In this document: piece after piece, positions 36,424-45,316 of the stretch
How the letters are laid out: each line of letters begins with the position of its first letter
How positions within the stretch are numbered: the first letter of the stretch is position 1
From: Sphingomonas sp. HITSZ_GF
GTDB lineage: Bacteria; Pseudomonadota; Alphaproteobacteria; Sphingomonadales; Sphingomonadaceae
Assembly: GCF_029543155.1 (NCBI RefSeq)
Contig: NZ_JARQXA010000005.1
Span: 124,001-188,000 of the forward strand
DNA: 64,000 nucleotides
Reading direction: 5' to 3'
Translations under genes and position numbers: made by a program
The notes under the pieces: generated by a model
The model's database searches: none
What the model was told of the DNA's origin: nothing
The model's input: the letters and a program-made list of their open reading frames with translations, nothing else

Positions 36424-37359
36424 CTACCGCCGCCGCTCGAAGATGCGGATGCCGGGGCCAAGGTCGTTCTGGCCGAGCGGGCCGACCTGGCCGGTGAAAT
36501 CGGCGACGAAGGCCGGGCTCGGCGGCGCGCCGGGTGCCAGCGTGGCGGTGTTGCCCTCGATGCGCAGGCCCGCCGAGGAATAGGTGCGGCCTTCCGCCGC
36601 GACCACGATCAGCCCCGAGCTGTTCTCCTTGCGCGGCCCCTGGACGAAGGTGTTGCCGGCGATCAGCCCGGTGCCGCCTTCGCTCAGGTCGATCATGTAG
36701 TTGGTCTTGCTGCCCTTCGAATCGTCGAAGCTGTTGTTGGTGATCGTCACCCGGCGGGCGCGCAGCTTGACGTAATGGCCGCCGGTGCCGCGCTCGAAGC
36801 GCGAATTGGTGACGATGACGTCGCCATCGACCGCGAGATAGATCGAGTGGCTGCAATTCTCGGTCTCGCACTGGCCGAGGCCGGCGAAGGTGGTGTGATC
36901 GATGGTGATCCGGCGCACCGTCTCGTGCCCGCCGCCGAGAATGCCTTCCTGGCTGTCGAGGAACATCGAATTGGTGACGGTGAGGTCGCCCATCTCGATG
37001 CGGATGCCGGCGCCGTTGCCGTCGGGCACGGCGAAGCCGCGGAAGACCACGCCGTCCACCGCCGAGCCGCGCCCGCGCAGCACAAAGGCGGCCTTTTCCT
37101 CGCAGACCTGCCCCTCGAAGATCGCCGTGCCGGGCTGGACCGCCTTGAAGGTGATCTTGCCACCGGTCTGCACCGTGCATTCGCGGTAGGTGCCGGGCGC
37201 GATCAGGATCGTCGCGGTGCCGTCGCGCACGGCGTTCACTGCATCGTCGAGATGCGCGAAGCCCTGGCCGGTCTCGGCGATGACGAAGGGCGCGCTCCGC
37301 TGCTGCTGGGCGGAGACGGGCGCGGCGAGCACCAGGGCGGCGAGGATCGGCAGACGCAT
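36424..37359 (-). CDS. Exported right-handed beta-helix protein
   Basis: A 311-residue secreted protein, signal peptide MRLPILAALVLAAPVSA. Residues about 40-270 form parallel beta-helix coils, seen as repeated short strands ending in Asn or Gly (GDLTVTNSMFLDS, RRITIDHTTFAG, GDVIVTNSRFERG, RRVTITNNSFDD, TGLIAGNTFVQG). This architecture is shared by pectate lyase-like and carbohydrate-modifying enzymes, but I see no assigned catalytic set, so the substrate is unknown. Confidence 0.85.
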   Translation of the reverse strand: MRLPILAALVLAAPVSAQQQRSAPFVIAETGQGFAHLDDAVNAVRDGTATILIAPGTYRECTVQTGGKITFKAVQPGTAIFEGQVCEEKAAFVLRGRGSAVDGVVFRGFAVPDGNGAGIRIEMGDLTVTNSMFLDSQEGILGGGHETVRRITIDHTTFAGLGQCETENCSHSIYLAVDGDVIVTNSRFERGTGGHYVKLRARRVTITNNSFDDSKGSKTNYMIDLSEGGTGLIAGNTFVQGPRKENSSGLIVVAAEGRTYSSAGLRIEGNTATLAPGAPPSPAFVADFTGQVGPLGQNDLGPGIRIFERRR

Positions 37360-37410
37360 GTGAGGGGGTATGCGCCGGCCCGGTTAAATTCTCGTCATCC
37401 CCCAAAATCC

Positions 37411-37490
37411 GTCATCCCGGCGAAAGCCGGGATCTCAGGCGATGGCGCGGGAAAAGAGCCGCACGAGATCCCGGCTTTCGCCGGGATGAC
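37411..37490. repeat. Paired palindromic repeat (REPIN-like, group 3)
   Basis: GTCATCCCGGCGAAAGCCGG at one end and its inverse at the other, spacer almost identical to 13244-13321. A degenerate half unit (GTCATCCCCCAAAATCC) precedes it at 37394. Confidence 0.88.
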
Positions 37491-37492
37491 GG

Positions 37493-38368
37493 TTATTTGA
37501 GCGTCTTGATGATGCCCGAGAAATCGAGCCCGGCGCCTTCGCCGTCGACGAACGCCTGGTAGAATTCCTCCGCGCGCGTTCCCATCGGCACGTTCGCGCC
37601 GACGCTCGCCGCCGCCTCCAACGCCAGCTTCAAGTCCTTGAGCATCAGCGGCGCGGCGAACCCGCCCTGATAGTCGCGATCGGCCGGGCTTTCGGGGCCG
37701 ACGCCAGGGACCGGGCAATAGCTCGTCATCGACCAGCTCTGCCCCGAGCTGACCGAGGCGATGTCGTAGAAGCGCTGGGCGTCGAGCCCGAGCTTCTCGG
37801 CGAGCGCGAACGCCTCGCAGGTGGCGATCATCGTCGCGCCGAGGATCATGTTGTTGCAGATCTTGGCGCCCTGCCCCGCGCCGCTGGCGCCGGCATGGAT
37901 CACTGCCTTGCCCATGTCCGCCAGGAAAGGCTCGGCCCGGCCGAACGCCTGTTCGGTGCCGCCGACCATGAAGGTGAGCGTGCCGGCATTGGCCGCGCCG
38001 ATGCCGCCCGAGACGGGGGCGTCGACCGCCATCAGCCCGCGCCCGGTCGCCGCCTCGGCGACGCGGCGGGCGGTGTCGACATCAATCGTCGAGCAATCGA
38101 TCAGGATCGCGCCGGGCGAGGCATGGTCGAGCAGCACGTCGGTATAGGTCGCCTCGACATGCTTGCCGGCAGGCAGCATCGTGATGACCGCTTCGGCCCC
38201 GTCCACCGCCTCGGCGGCGCTGGCGGCGGGCAGGCAGCCGGCGGCCTTCGCCTTGTCGAGCGCATCCTGGCTCAGGTCGAAGGCGCGGACGTCATGCCCC
38301 GCCTTGGCCAGGTTCGCGGCCATGCCGCCGCCCATATTGCCCAGGCCGATAAATGCTACGCGTGCCAC
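37493..38368 (-). CDS. mmsB: 3-hydroxyisobutyrate dehydrogenase
   Basis: NAD-dependent oxidation of 3-hydroxyisobutyrate to methylmalonate semialdehyde in valine breakdown. The 291-residue protein has the Rossmann GLGNMGGGMAANLAKAGHDVRAFD, DAPVSGGIGAANAGTLTFMVGG, and the catalytic Lys in GQGAKICNNMILG; the C-terminal helical half (AAPLMLKDLKLALEAAASVG) is complete. It ends a run of valine-catabolic genes that starts with mmsA at 44432; a paired repeat separates it from the enoyl-CoA hydratase gene. Confidence 0.96.
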   Translation of the reverse strand: MARVAFIGLGNMGGGMAANLAKAGHDVRAFDLSQDALDKAKAAGCLPAASAAEAVDGAEAVITMLPAGKHVEATYTDVLLDHASPGAILIDCSTIDVDTARRVAEAATGRGLMAVDAPVSGGIGAANAGTLTFMVGGTEQAFGRAEPFLADMGKAVIHAGASGAGQGAKICNNMILGATMIATCEAFALAEKLGLDAQRFYDIASVSSGQSWSMTSYCPVPGVGPESPADRDYQGGFAAPLMLKDLKLALEAAASVGANVPMGTRAEEFYQAFVDGEGAGLDFSGIIKTLK

Positions 38369-38392
38369 GTTCCGTAATCCTCTCTTCTACCG

Positions 38393-38466
38393 TCACCCCG
38401 GCGAAAGCCGGGGTCTCAGGCCGTATCGCGCCACCGCATGAGATCCCGGCTTTCGCCGGGATGACG
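38393..38466. repeat. Paired palindromic repeat (REPIN-like, group 3 relative)
   Basis: GTCACCCCGGCGAAAGCCGG to GCCGGGATGAC inverse; spacer CTCAGG...GAGATC partly shared with group 3. In the mmsB-enoyl-CoA hydratase gap. Confidence 0.85.
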
Positions 38467-38494
38467 ACTATATTCCGGGTGACGACTATAGCCC

Positions 38495-39271
38495 TTACTT
38501 CCCCGTCCAGTTCCCCGGGCGCTTCTCGACGAACGCCGCCATGCCTTCCTTCTGGTCGGCGGTGCCGAACAGCGCGTGGAACAGCCGGCGCTCGAAGGCG
38601 ACGCCCTGGGCGAGGCTGGTCTCGAAGGCGGCGTTGACCATCTCCTTGTTCGCCAGCACCGCGAGCGGCGCCATGCCGGCGATCAGCTGCGCGGTCTTCA
38701 CCGCTTCCTCGACCAGCTCGGCAGCGGGGAGGATGCGGCTGACCAGCCCGGCGCGCTCGGCCTCTGCTGCGTCCATCATCCGGCCGGTGAGGCACATTTC
38801 CATCGCCTTGGCCTTGCCGACGGCGCGGGTGAGCCGCTGCGAGCCGCCCATGCCGGGCGAAACGGCGAGCTTGATCTCGGGTTGGCCGAACTTGGCACTG
38901 TCACCCGCCAGGATGAAGTCGCACATCATCGCCAGCTCGCAGCCGCCGCCGAGCGCATAGCCCGAGACTGCGGCGATGATCGGCTTGCGGGTGCGCGTGA
39001 ACACGTCCCAGCCGGCGAAGAAGTCATGGCCGTACATGTCGGCAAAGCCCTGGGCCTGCATCTCCTTGATGTCGGCACCCGCCGCGAACGCCTTCTCGCT
39101 GCCGGTGATCACCGCGCAGCCTTGCGTGGGATCGGCATCGAACGCCTTCATCGCGTCGAGCAGCTCGGAGAGGATCTGGCTGTTGAGCGCGTTGAGCGCC
39201 TGGGGGCGGTTCAGCGTGACCAGCGTGGCGGCGCCGCGCTGCTCGACGAGGATGGTTTCGTAATTGGCCAC
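38495..39271 (-). CDS. Enoyl-CoA hydratase
   Basis: Crotonase-fold enzyme of 258 residues that hydrates methacrylyl-CoA or other enoyl-CoAs. Oxyanion-hole segments are [12 protein letters not shown] and [26 protein letters not shown], with the catalytic Glu in [16 protein letters not shown] (second Glu equivalent at ...). Position between mmsB and the 3-hydroxyisobutyryl-CoA hydrolase gene points to the methacrylyl-CoA step of valine catabolism. Confidence 0.93.
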   Translation of the reverse strand: MANYETILVEQRGAATLVTLNRPQALNALNSQILSELLDAMKAFDADPTQGCAVITGSEKAFAAGADIKEMQAQGFADMYGHDFFAGWDVFTRTRKPIIAAVSGYALGGGCELAMMCDFILAGDSAKFGQPEIKLAVSPGMGGSQRLTRAVGKAKAMEMCLTGRMMDAAEAERAGLVSRILPAAELVEEAVKTAQLIAGMAPLAVLANKEMVNAAFETSLAQGVAFERRLFHALFGTADQKEGMAAFVEKRPGNWTGK

Positions 39272-39282
39272 TTTGCTACTCC

Positions 39283-39353
39283 GTCATTCCCGCGAAGGCG
39301 GGAATCCATTCTTCCCGCCAGTGATAATGGATCCCCGCCTTCGCGGGGATGAC
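39283..39353. repeat. Paired palindromic repeat (REPIN-like, short)
   Basis: GTCATTCCCGCGAAGGCGGG to CCCCGCCTTCGCGGGGATGAC inverse, in the gap between two crotonase genes of the valine run. Confidence 0.82.
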
Positions 39354-39355
39354 GA

Positions 39356-40399
39356 TCAGAGGGGAGCCCATGCCTCGCCTTCCGGCAGCGGCGCGAAGAT
39401 CGCGTCGATCGTCGCGTCGGTCACGCCCTCGAGCGTAGCGGGCTTCCATTGCGGCGCATTGTCCTTGTCGACGATCAGCGCCCGGACGCCCTCGATGAAG
39501 TCATGGCTCTGCGCGACGCGGCTGCCGATGGCGTATTCCTGCGCCATCTCCTCGGCGAAGCTGGCCTTGGCGCGACCTTCGCGGACGAGACGGAGCGAAA
39601 CCTTCATCGACTGGGGCGATTTGGTGCGCAGCGTGGCGAGCTGCTTCTGTGCCCATTCGCCGCCATCGGCTTCGAGCGCGGCGATCACGCCCTCGACAGT
39701 GTCCGCAGCGAAGAGCCGGTCGATCTCGGCGCGGTGCGCGGCGATGCGCGGTTCGGGTGCGGGAGCCGACAGGTCGGCCAGCACTGCTTCGACCGCCGCG
39801 GGATCGGCGGCGATCCGCGTCTTGGCGTCTTCCAGCGCCTCGGCCGGCACGAAGTGACTGGCGAGGCCGAGCGCGAGGCATTCGGCACCGTCGAGCCGAT
39901 GCCCGGTCAGCGCGAGATACTCGCCCATCCGCCCCGGCAGCCGCGACAGATACCGGCCGCCGCCGACATCGGGGAACAGGCCGATGCCGGTCTCGGGCAT
40001 GGCGAATTTGGCGTTCTCGGTCGCCACTCGGAATTTCGCCGGCTGCGAGATGCCGACGCCGCCGCCCATGGTGATGCCGTCCATGAAGGCGACCACCGGC
40101 TTCTCGTACGTGAACAGCGCGTGGTTGAGCTGGTACTCCACGCGGAAGAAGTCGCGCGCCAGGCTGCCGTCCCCCGCGCCGCTCTCGGCGATCATGCGGA
40201 TGTCGCCACCGGCGCAGAAGCCGCGACCCTCGGCATGGTCGATCAGCACGATCTCCACGGCGGGATCGTCGCGCCATGCCGTAAGCGCATCGAGCATCGC
40301 CCGGCACATGCCGGTGTTGAGCGCATGGATCGCCTTGGGCCGGTTCAGCCGGATGCGGCCTGCCTTGCCTTCGACCTGGATCAGAACTTCACTCGTCAT
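39356..40399 (-). CDS. 3-hydroxyisobutyryl-CoA hydrolase
   Basis: Crotonase-fold thioesterase of 347 residues that releases 3-hydroxyisobutyrate from CoA, the step that precedes MmsB. The long form is typical of HIBCH: GRGFCAGGDIRMIAES, GGGVGISQPAKFRVATENAKFAMPETGIGLFPDVGGGRYLSRLPG (catalytic Glu and Asp), and the extended C-terminal half ending LPEGEAWAPL. ATG at 40399 is used; a TTG two codons upstream is the longest frame. Confidence 0.94.
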   Translation of the reverse strand: MTSEVLIQVEGKAGRIRLNRPKAIHALNTGMCRAMLDALTAWRDDPAVEIVLIDHAEGRGFCAGGDIRMIAESGAGDGSLARDFFRVEYQLNHALFTYEKPVVAFMDGITMGGGVGISQPAKFRVATENAKFAMPETGIGLFPDVGGGRYLSRLPGRMGEYLALTGHRLDGAECLALGLASHFVPAEALEDAKTRIAADPAAVEAVLADLSAPAPEPRIAAHRAEIDRLFAADTVEGVIAALEADGGEWAQKQLATLRTKSPQSMKVSLRLVREGRAKASFAEEMAQEYAIGSRVAQSHDFIEGVRALIVDKDNAPQWKPATLEGVTDATIDAIFAPLPEGEAWAPL

Positions 40400-40507
40400 G
40401 CTCAAATTTCTCGAAACTCGCGCTTGTGAGGGAAAGAAAAAGCGAAATTTGTTCCCACTATGTTCTTATCGGTTATGGCGGATCATCGGCGTGTAGGAAA
40501 GCACATC

Positions 40508-40533
40508 GTCATCCAGGCGAAAGCCGGGATGAC
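40508..40533. repeat. Solo palindromic repeat
   Basis: Single hairpin GTCATCCAGGCGAAAGCC..GGATGAC, one half of the group-3 unit, with one mismatch in the stem. Confidence 0.7.
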
Positions 40534-40542
40534 GGAGTGTGC

Positions 40543-41688
40543 TCACTGGCGCGTCAGCTCGCGGCCGACGATCATCCGCATCACCTGGTTGGTGCCCTCG
40601 AGGATCGAGTGGACGCGCAGGTCGCGCCAGAAGCGTTCGATCGGATAGTCCATCAGATAGCCATAGCCGCCGTGCAGCTGGAGCGCGCGGTCGACGACCG
40701 AGCTGCCGGTGTCGGTTGCGAAGCGCTTGGCCATTGCGGCGAACTTGGTCTTGTCGGGCGCACCGGCAGTGACCTTGGCCGCAGCGAGATAGAGCAACGC
40801 GCGGGCAGCCTCCAGCTCGGTCGCCATGTCGGCAAGGACGAACTGGGTGTTCTGGAAATCGGCGATCGGACGGCCGAACTGCTGGCGGTCCTTGGTGTAC
40901 TTCACGGCTTCGTCGAGGCAGCGCTGGGCACCGCCAAGCGAGCAGGCGCCGATGTTGAGGCGGCCACCGTCGAGGCCCATCATCGCGAAACGGAAGCCCT
41001 CGCCTTCGCCGCCGATACGGTTCCCGACCGGCACGCGGACATTGTCGAAGGTCACCTGGCGCGTCGGCTGCGAATGCCAGCCGAGCTTGCGCTCGTTCGC
41101 GCCGAAGCTGACGCCCGGCATGTCCTTCTCGATCACCAGGCACGAGATGCCCTTTGGCCCCTCCTCGCCGGTGCGCACCATCGTGACGTAGATCTCGTTC
41201 TCGCCCGCGCCCGAGATGAACTGCTTCGAGCCGTTGACGACATAGTGATCGCCGTCCAGCACTGCCCTGGTCTTGAGCGCCGCGGCGTCGGAGCCCGAGC
41301 TCGGCTCGGTGAGGCAATAGCTCGCCATCCGCTCCATCGTGATCAGCGAGGGAAGATATTTGTCCTTCACCGCCTGCGAGCCGAAGGTGTCGATCATCCA
41401 GCTCGCCATGTTGTGGATCGAGATGAAGGCGCTGGTCGACGGGCAGCCATAGGCCATCGCCTCCATGATCAGCGCCGCCTCGAGCCGGCCGAGGCCGATG
41501 CCGCCGCTCTCCTCCGAGACATAGATCGAGGCGAAGCCCAGCTCCGCCGCCGCGCGGATCGTGTCGCGCGGGAAGATGTGCTTCTCGTCCCATTCTGCCG
41601 CGAACGGCGTGATCGCATCGGCAGTGAATTTCTGCGCCATCTCCTGGATGGCAATCTGGTCGTCGGTAAGGTCGAACTGGGTGGTCAT
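40543..41688 (-). CDS. Isobutyryl-CoA dehydrogenase (acyl-CoA dehydrogenase)
   Basis: FAD enzyme of 381 residues that oxidises isobutyryl-CoA to methacrylyl-CoA. Motifs: YCLTEPSSGSDAAALKTRAV (FAD/substrate site), KQFISGAGENEIYVTM, the C-terminal LQLHGGYGYLMDYPIERFWRDLRVHSILEGTNQVMRMIVGREL with catalytic Glu in LEGTN. Sequence and setting within the mmsA-mmsB run favour the ACAD8-like isobutyryl-CoA role. Confidence 0.93.
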   Translation of the reverse strand: MTTQFDLTDDQIAIQEMAQKFTADAITPFAAEWDEKHIFPRDTIRAAAELGFASIYVSEESGGIGLGRLEAALIMEAMAYGCPSTSAFISIHNMASWMIDTFGSQAVKDKYLPSLITMERMASYCLTEPSSGSDAAALKTRAVLDGDHYVVNGSKQFISGAGENEIYVTMVRTGEEGPKGISCLVIEKDMPGVSFGANERKLGWHSQPTRQVTFDNVRVPVGNRIGGEGEGFRFAMMGLDGGRLNIGACSLGGAQRCLDEAVKYTKDRQQFGRPIADFQNTQFVLADMATELEAARALLYLAAAKVTAGAPDKTKFAAMAKRFATDTGSSVVDRALQLHGGYGYLMDYPIERFWRDLRVHSILEGTNQVMRMIVGRELTRQ

Positions 41689-41709
41689 GTCAAAGTCCTA
41701 AGGCAAGCT

Positions 41710-41812
41710 TTTCCCCGGCGCAGGCCGGGGTCCAGACTCGGCGTGCGCGGCGAAGACGCGCTACCGCGCGTGTTCTCTAAAGGGGCTGGGCCCCGGCCTT
41801 CGCCGGGGAAAA
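41710..41812. repeat. Paired palindromic repeat (REPIN-like, group 2, inverted)
   Basis: TTCCCCGGCGCAGGCCGGGG ... inverse; spacer is the reverse complement of group 2 (GAAGACGCGCTACCGCGCG). Confidence 0.85.
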
Positions 41813-41836
41813 TGGAAGGGATCCGAGCCAGGACCA

Positions 41837-42808
41837 TCACTCGCCGGCTTTCTCGTGCAGCACCCGCTCGGCGAAGAGCGGGTTGGCGATCTTCAGGTCG
41901 TTGCGGTCGTAATAGCGCGGCGGCGGCACTTTCTTTTCCCAGGCCATCTGCTCGGTGAGCGTGCCGTTGGTCCAGGGGACCATCGGCATCGCCTGATAGA
42001 TCGGATCGGCATAGGCGAGATCGGGGGTGATGATCTCCCATCCGTCCTTGCGCAAGGCGTCGATCAGGTCCCCGATGAACAAAGCAGCAATGTCGGTCTC
42101 GTGCAGCAGCATGACGTGCGCGGGCGAACGGCCGATCGTCTTGACCGCCAGATCGTCGGCGAAGTCGGCGGCCTGGAGATGGCTCTCGACATAGAGGTCG
42201 CGCAACCCTTGCATGTCGATGGGCTTGCCCGCCTTCTTCGCGGCGATCGCCAGCCCCTCGATGTTCCAGTCCGAGGCCTCGGCAGTGACATGGCCGTTGC
42301 GGATGCCGCGTGCGGCCAGCCCGGCGCGGATCGCGGCGACCTTCGCCTTGTCCGGCCCGCCTTCGTCGAGGAACGGGAAGCGCAGCCAGGGGCGGTGATT
42401 GGGCTGCCTGACCAGCCAGGCCTCGGCCTTGTCGACCTGATCGAGGAACTCCTCGGTGCTGACCTTGGAGAGGTGCGGGTGCAGCCAGGTATGGTTGGCG
42501 AGGACGTAGCCCGCCGCGACATAGGCATGGATGCGCGCCATCGCCGCCCGCCCGGCGGCGCCATTGTCGATCCGGCCGGGATTGAGGAACAGGGCGACCT
42601 GGCTCACCCCGCGCGAACGCAGCACCGCGATCAGCTTGGCCGTGCGCTCGTCCTCGCTGAGGAAGGCACCGGCACCGCGCGGCACATCGTCGAAGCTGAA
42701 GGCAATGCGCTTGGCGGCGGCCTGCACCGGCTGCGCCCCGGCGTTCGACACCGGATCTGCCCGCACCACGAGCATCAACGCGCCGATGAAGAGAAAGAGA
42801 CGGATCAT
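41837..42808 (-). CDS. Exported polysaccharide deacetylase
   Basis: A 323-residue NodB-fold protein with signal peptide MIRLFLFIGALMLVVRA. The metal site is visible as FSFDDVPRG (Asp-Asp) and NHTWLHPHL (two His), with RFPFLDEGG and LLHETDIAAL as later motifs. It removes acyl groups from cell-wall or extracellular glycans. The start at 42808 excludes 37 upstream codons that are translated from a paired repeat. It lies within the valine run by position only and probably is unrelated to it. Confidence 0.92.
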   Translation of the reverse strand: MIRLFLFIGALMLVVRADPVSNAGAQPVQAAAKRIAFSFDDVPRGAGAFLSEDERTAKLIAVLRSRGVSQVALFLNPGRIDNGAAGRAAMARIHAYVAAGYVLANHTWLHPHLSKVSTEEFLDQVDKAEAWLVRQPNHRPWLRFPFLDEGGPDKAKVAAIRAGLAARGIRNGHVTAEASDWNIEGLAIAAKKAGKPIDMQGLRDLYVESHLQAADFADDLAVKTIGRSPAHVMLLHETDIAALFIGDLIDALRKDGWEIITPDLAYADPIYQAMPMVPWTNGTLTEQMAWEKKVPPPRYYDRNDLKIANPLFAERVLHEKAGE

Positions 42809-42824
42809 CGTTTCCCAATACCCG

Positions 42825-42932
42825 TTCCCCTCCCTGGAAGGGAGGGGCTTAGGGGTGGGTTGCTGTCCACGAGCGGAACGGCTTGGGGAGGCCCACCCAC
42901 CCCCGGCCCCTCCCTTCACCAGGGAGGGGAGA
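42825..42932. repeat. Paired palindromic repeat, CCCTCCC type
   Basis: CCCCTCCCTGGAAGGGAGGGG at one end and CCCCTCCCTTCACCAGGGAG at the other, with GGGGTGGGT / ACCCACCCC inside; folds as one unit. Lies between mmsA and the deacetylase gene. Confidence 0.78.
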
Positions 42933-42935
42933 GAA

Positions 42936-44432
42936 CTACCCCATCGTCGGGATGACGAAGGCGCTGTCGCCCGAGGCGCCGCCGTCGGGCCAGCGCTGGG
43001 TGATCGTCTTGACCTTGGTCCAGAACTTCACGCCTTCCATGCCGTGCTGGTTGGTGTCGCCGAATGCCGAGCGCTTCCAGCCGCCGAAGGTGTGATAGGC
43101 GACCGGCACCGGGATCGGCACGTTGATGCCGACCATGCCGACATTGACGCGCGCCGCGAACTCGCGCGCGGCATGGCCGTTGCGCGTGAAGATGGCGACG
43201 CCGTTGCCATACTGGTGGTCGCTCGGCAGCTTGAGCGCGGTCTCGAAATCGGGGGCGCGGACGATCTGGAGGACGGGGCCGAAAATCTCTTCCTTGTACG
43301 CCTGCATGTCCGGCGTGACGCGGTCGAACAGCGACGGTCCGATGAAGAAGCCCTGCTCATGGCCCTGGAGCTGGAAGCCGCGGCCATCGACCACCAGCTC
43401 GGCGCCTTCGTCGACGCCGGTCTGGATCCAGTTCTCGACACGCTGCTTGTGCGCGGCGTTCACGACCGGGCCGTAATGCGCCTCGGCATCGGTGGAGACG
43501 CCGACCCGCAGCGCCTCGATCGCCGGGATCAGTTTCTCGCGCAGGGCATCGGCGGTCTTGTCGCCGACGGGGACGACCACGGGGAGCGCCATGCAGCGCT
43601 CGCCGGCCGAGCCGAAGGCGGCGCCCGAGAGATCGGCGACGACCTGATCGAGATCGGCATCGGGCATGACGATGCCGTGGTTCTTGGCGCCGCCCATCGC
43701 CTGGACGCGCTTCCCGGCCTCGACGCCGCGGCGATAGACATAATGCGCGATGTCGGACGAACCGACAAAGCTCACGGCGGCAATCGCCGGGTGGTCGAGG
43801 ATCGCGTCGACCATTTCCTTGTCGCCGTGCACGACCTGGAGGATACCCTCGGGCGCGCCGGCCTCGAGCATCAGCTCGGCGAGGCGGACGGGGACGCTGG
43901 GATCGCGCTCCGACGGCTTGAGGATGAAGGCGTTGCCGCAGGCGATGGCGACACCGAACATCCACATCGGGATCATCGCGGGAAAGTTGAACGGCGTGAT
44001 GCCCGCGCCGATGCCGAGCGGCTGGCGCATCGAATAGACGTCGATGCCGGGGCCCGCGCCCTGGGTATATTCGCCCTTCAGCACATGGGGGATACCGCAG
44101 GCGAACTCGATCACCTCGAGCCCGCGCTGGATGTCGCCCTTGGCGTCGGCGATCACCTTGCCATGCTCGGACGAGAGCAGGTGCGCGAGCTCATCCATGT
44201 TCTTTTCTACCAGCGCCTTGAACGCGAACATCACGCGGGCGCGGCGCTGCGGGTTGGTCGCGGCCCAGCCGGGCTGCGCGGCCTGGGCGGCGGCGATCGC
44301 CTTGTCGAGCTCTGCCTGGGTGCCGAGCTGGACCTGGGCCTGGACCTGGCCGGTGTTCGGGTTGAACACCTCGCCCGTCCGGGCACCCGCGCCGCCAGTG
44401 TGGCCGACGATGACATGGTCGATGATACGCAC
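42936..44432 (-). CDS. mmsA: Methylmalonate-semialdehyde dehydrogenase (acylating)
   Basis: CoA-acylating aldehyde dehydrogenase that converts methylmalonate semialdehyde to propionyl-CoA and CO2. 498 residues: substrate loop PFNFPAMIPMWMFGVAIACGNAFILKPSERDP, GSSDIAHYVY, catalytic Cys in GSAGERCMALPVVV, NVGMVGINVPIPVPVAYHTFGGWKRSAFGD at the C-terminal end. The start is GTG at 44432 (protein VRIIDHVIVG) with GGAG seven nt upstream. First gene of the valine run, behind the palindrome at 44469. Confidence 0.96.
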   Translation of the reverse strand: MRIIDHVIVGHTGGAGARTGEVFNPNTGQVQAQVQLGTQAELDKAIAAAQAAQPGWAATNPQRRARVMFAFKALVEKNMDELAHLLSSEHGKVIADAKGDIQRGLEVIEFACGIPHVLKGEYTQGAGPGIDVYSMRQPLGIGAGITPFNFPAMIPMWMFGVAIACGNAFILKPSERDPSVPVRLAELMLEAGAPEGILQVVHGDKEMVDAILDHPAIAAVSFVGSSDIAHYVYRRGVEAGKRVQAMGGAKNHGIVMPDADLDQVVADLSGAAFGSAGERCMALPVVVPVGDKTADALREKLIPAIEALRVGVSTDAEAHYGPVVNAAHKQRVENWIQTGVDEGAELVVDGRGFQLQGHEQGFFIGPSLFDRVTPDMQAYKEEIFGPVLQIVRAPDFETALKLPSDHQYGNGVAIFTRNGHAAREFAARVNVGMVGINVPIPVPVAYHTFGGWKRSAFGDTNQHGMEGVKFWTKVKTITQRWPDGGASGDSAFVIPTMG

Positions 44433-44468
44433 CGCTGATCTCCTGCTTCGGGCTCTGGCGACCCGACT

Positions 44469-44493
44469 CACTGTGTAATTTAATTACGCAGTG
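44469..44493. promoter_or_regulatory. Palindromic operator upstream of mmsA
   Basis: A 25-bp near-perfect palindrome: CACTGTGTAATT and AATTACGCAGTG around a central T, with one mismatched pair. It ends 37 bp before the mmsA GTG start, in an AT-rich island unusual for this genome. Its placement suggests repression or activation of the valine-degradation genes; the regulator is not in the window. Confidence 0.7.
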
Positions 44494-44527
44494 ACATAAG
44501 AAACGGTCGCTGTCACGCGCCCGGGTT

Positions 44528-45316
44528 TCACCCCGCCGGCGGAGCGGACCGGCCGATCGGCACCGGCAGCAGGCGGCCCTGGTCATCGCCGATCACCATT
44601 ACCTCGATTCCGAACGCCTCGCGCAGCGGCTGATGCGCGAGCGCCTCGCGCGCCGGGCCGAAGGCGACCACCCGGCCCTCGCGCAGCAGCAGCACCTCGT
44701 CCGCCGCGCGCGCGGCCTGGACGAGGTCGTGGAGCACGATCACCACGCCCATGCCGTCCTGGGCAAGGCCGCGCAGCCGATCGAGCAGGCCGAGCTGGTG
44801 CGCGGGATCGAGCGCGGCGAGCGGCTCGTCGGCGAGCAGCCATTGCGGCTGGCCGGCGAGCACGCGGGCGAGCAGCACGCGGGCGCGCTCGCCCCCGGAA
44901 AGCTCGGCGACCGGGCGACCGGTGAAGTCCAGCGTGTCGGTCGCCTCCATCGCGCGCGTCACGGCTTCCGCATCCGCTGCCGACATGCCCGCAAAGGGCG
45001 AGCGGTGCGGCAGGCGGCCGAGCGCGACCAGCGCCTCGGCAGTGACGTTCCAGTGCACCGACGCGTCCTGCGGCAGATAGCCGATCGCGCGGGCGCGCTC
45101 GCGCGGATCGAGCCGGCCGACCAGCCGCCCGCCGAGCCGGACGAAGCCGGCATCGGCATCGGCGAGGCCGGCGATCGCGCGCACCAGGGTCGACTTGCCC
45201 GAGCCGTTGGGGCCGAGGATCGCCGTGACCTTGCCGGGGCGGAACAGCGCACCGATGCCGTGCAGCACCTTGCGGTTGCCCAGGCTGACGGCGAGGTTCT
45301 CGATGCTCAGATCCAT
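44528..45316 (-). CDS. ABC importer ATPase, BtuD/HmuV type
   Basis: A 262-residue ATPase: Walker A GPNGSGKST, signature LSGGERARVLLARVLAG, Walker B LLADEPLAALD, switch His in IVLHDL. It powers uptake through the FecCD permease encoded just upstream, whose 3' end it overlaps by 10 bp. FhuC/BtuD/HmuV-type members import cobalamin, haem or siderophores; specificity cannot be fixed from the sequence. Confidence 0.94.
   Translation of the reverse strand: MDLSIENLAVSLGNRKVLHGIGALFRPGKVTAILGPNGSGKSTLVRAIAGLADADAGFVRLGGRLVGRLDPRERARAIGYLPQDASVHWNVTAEALVALGRLPHRSPFAGMSAADAEAVTRAMEATDTLDFTGRPVAELSGGERARVLLARVLAGQPQWLLADEPLAALDPAHQLGLLDRLRGLAQDGMGVVIVLHDLVQAARAADEVLLLREGRVVAFGPAREALAHQPLREAFGIEVMVIGDDQGRLLPVPIGRSAPPAG

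Noticed and set aside
35433..36461. 342-codon minus-strand frame opposite phoK
   Set aside because: phoK has every active-site residue on the plus strand; the opposite frame has no family features.
42809..42919. 37-codon N-terminal extension of the deacetylase, and a similar one before the alpha-E gene (30326-30478)
   Set aside because: Both are translated from paired palindromic repeats; signal peptide and ribosome-binding evidence put the starts downstream.
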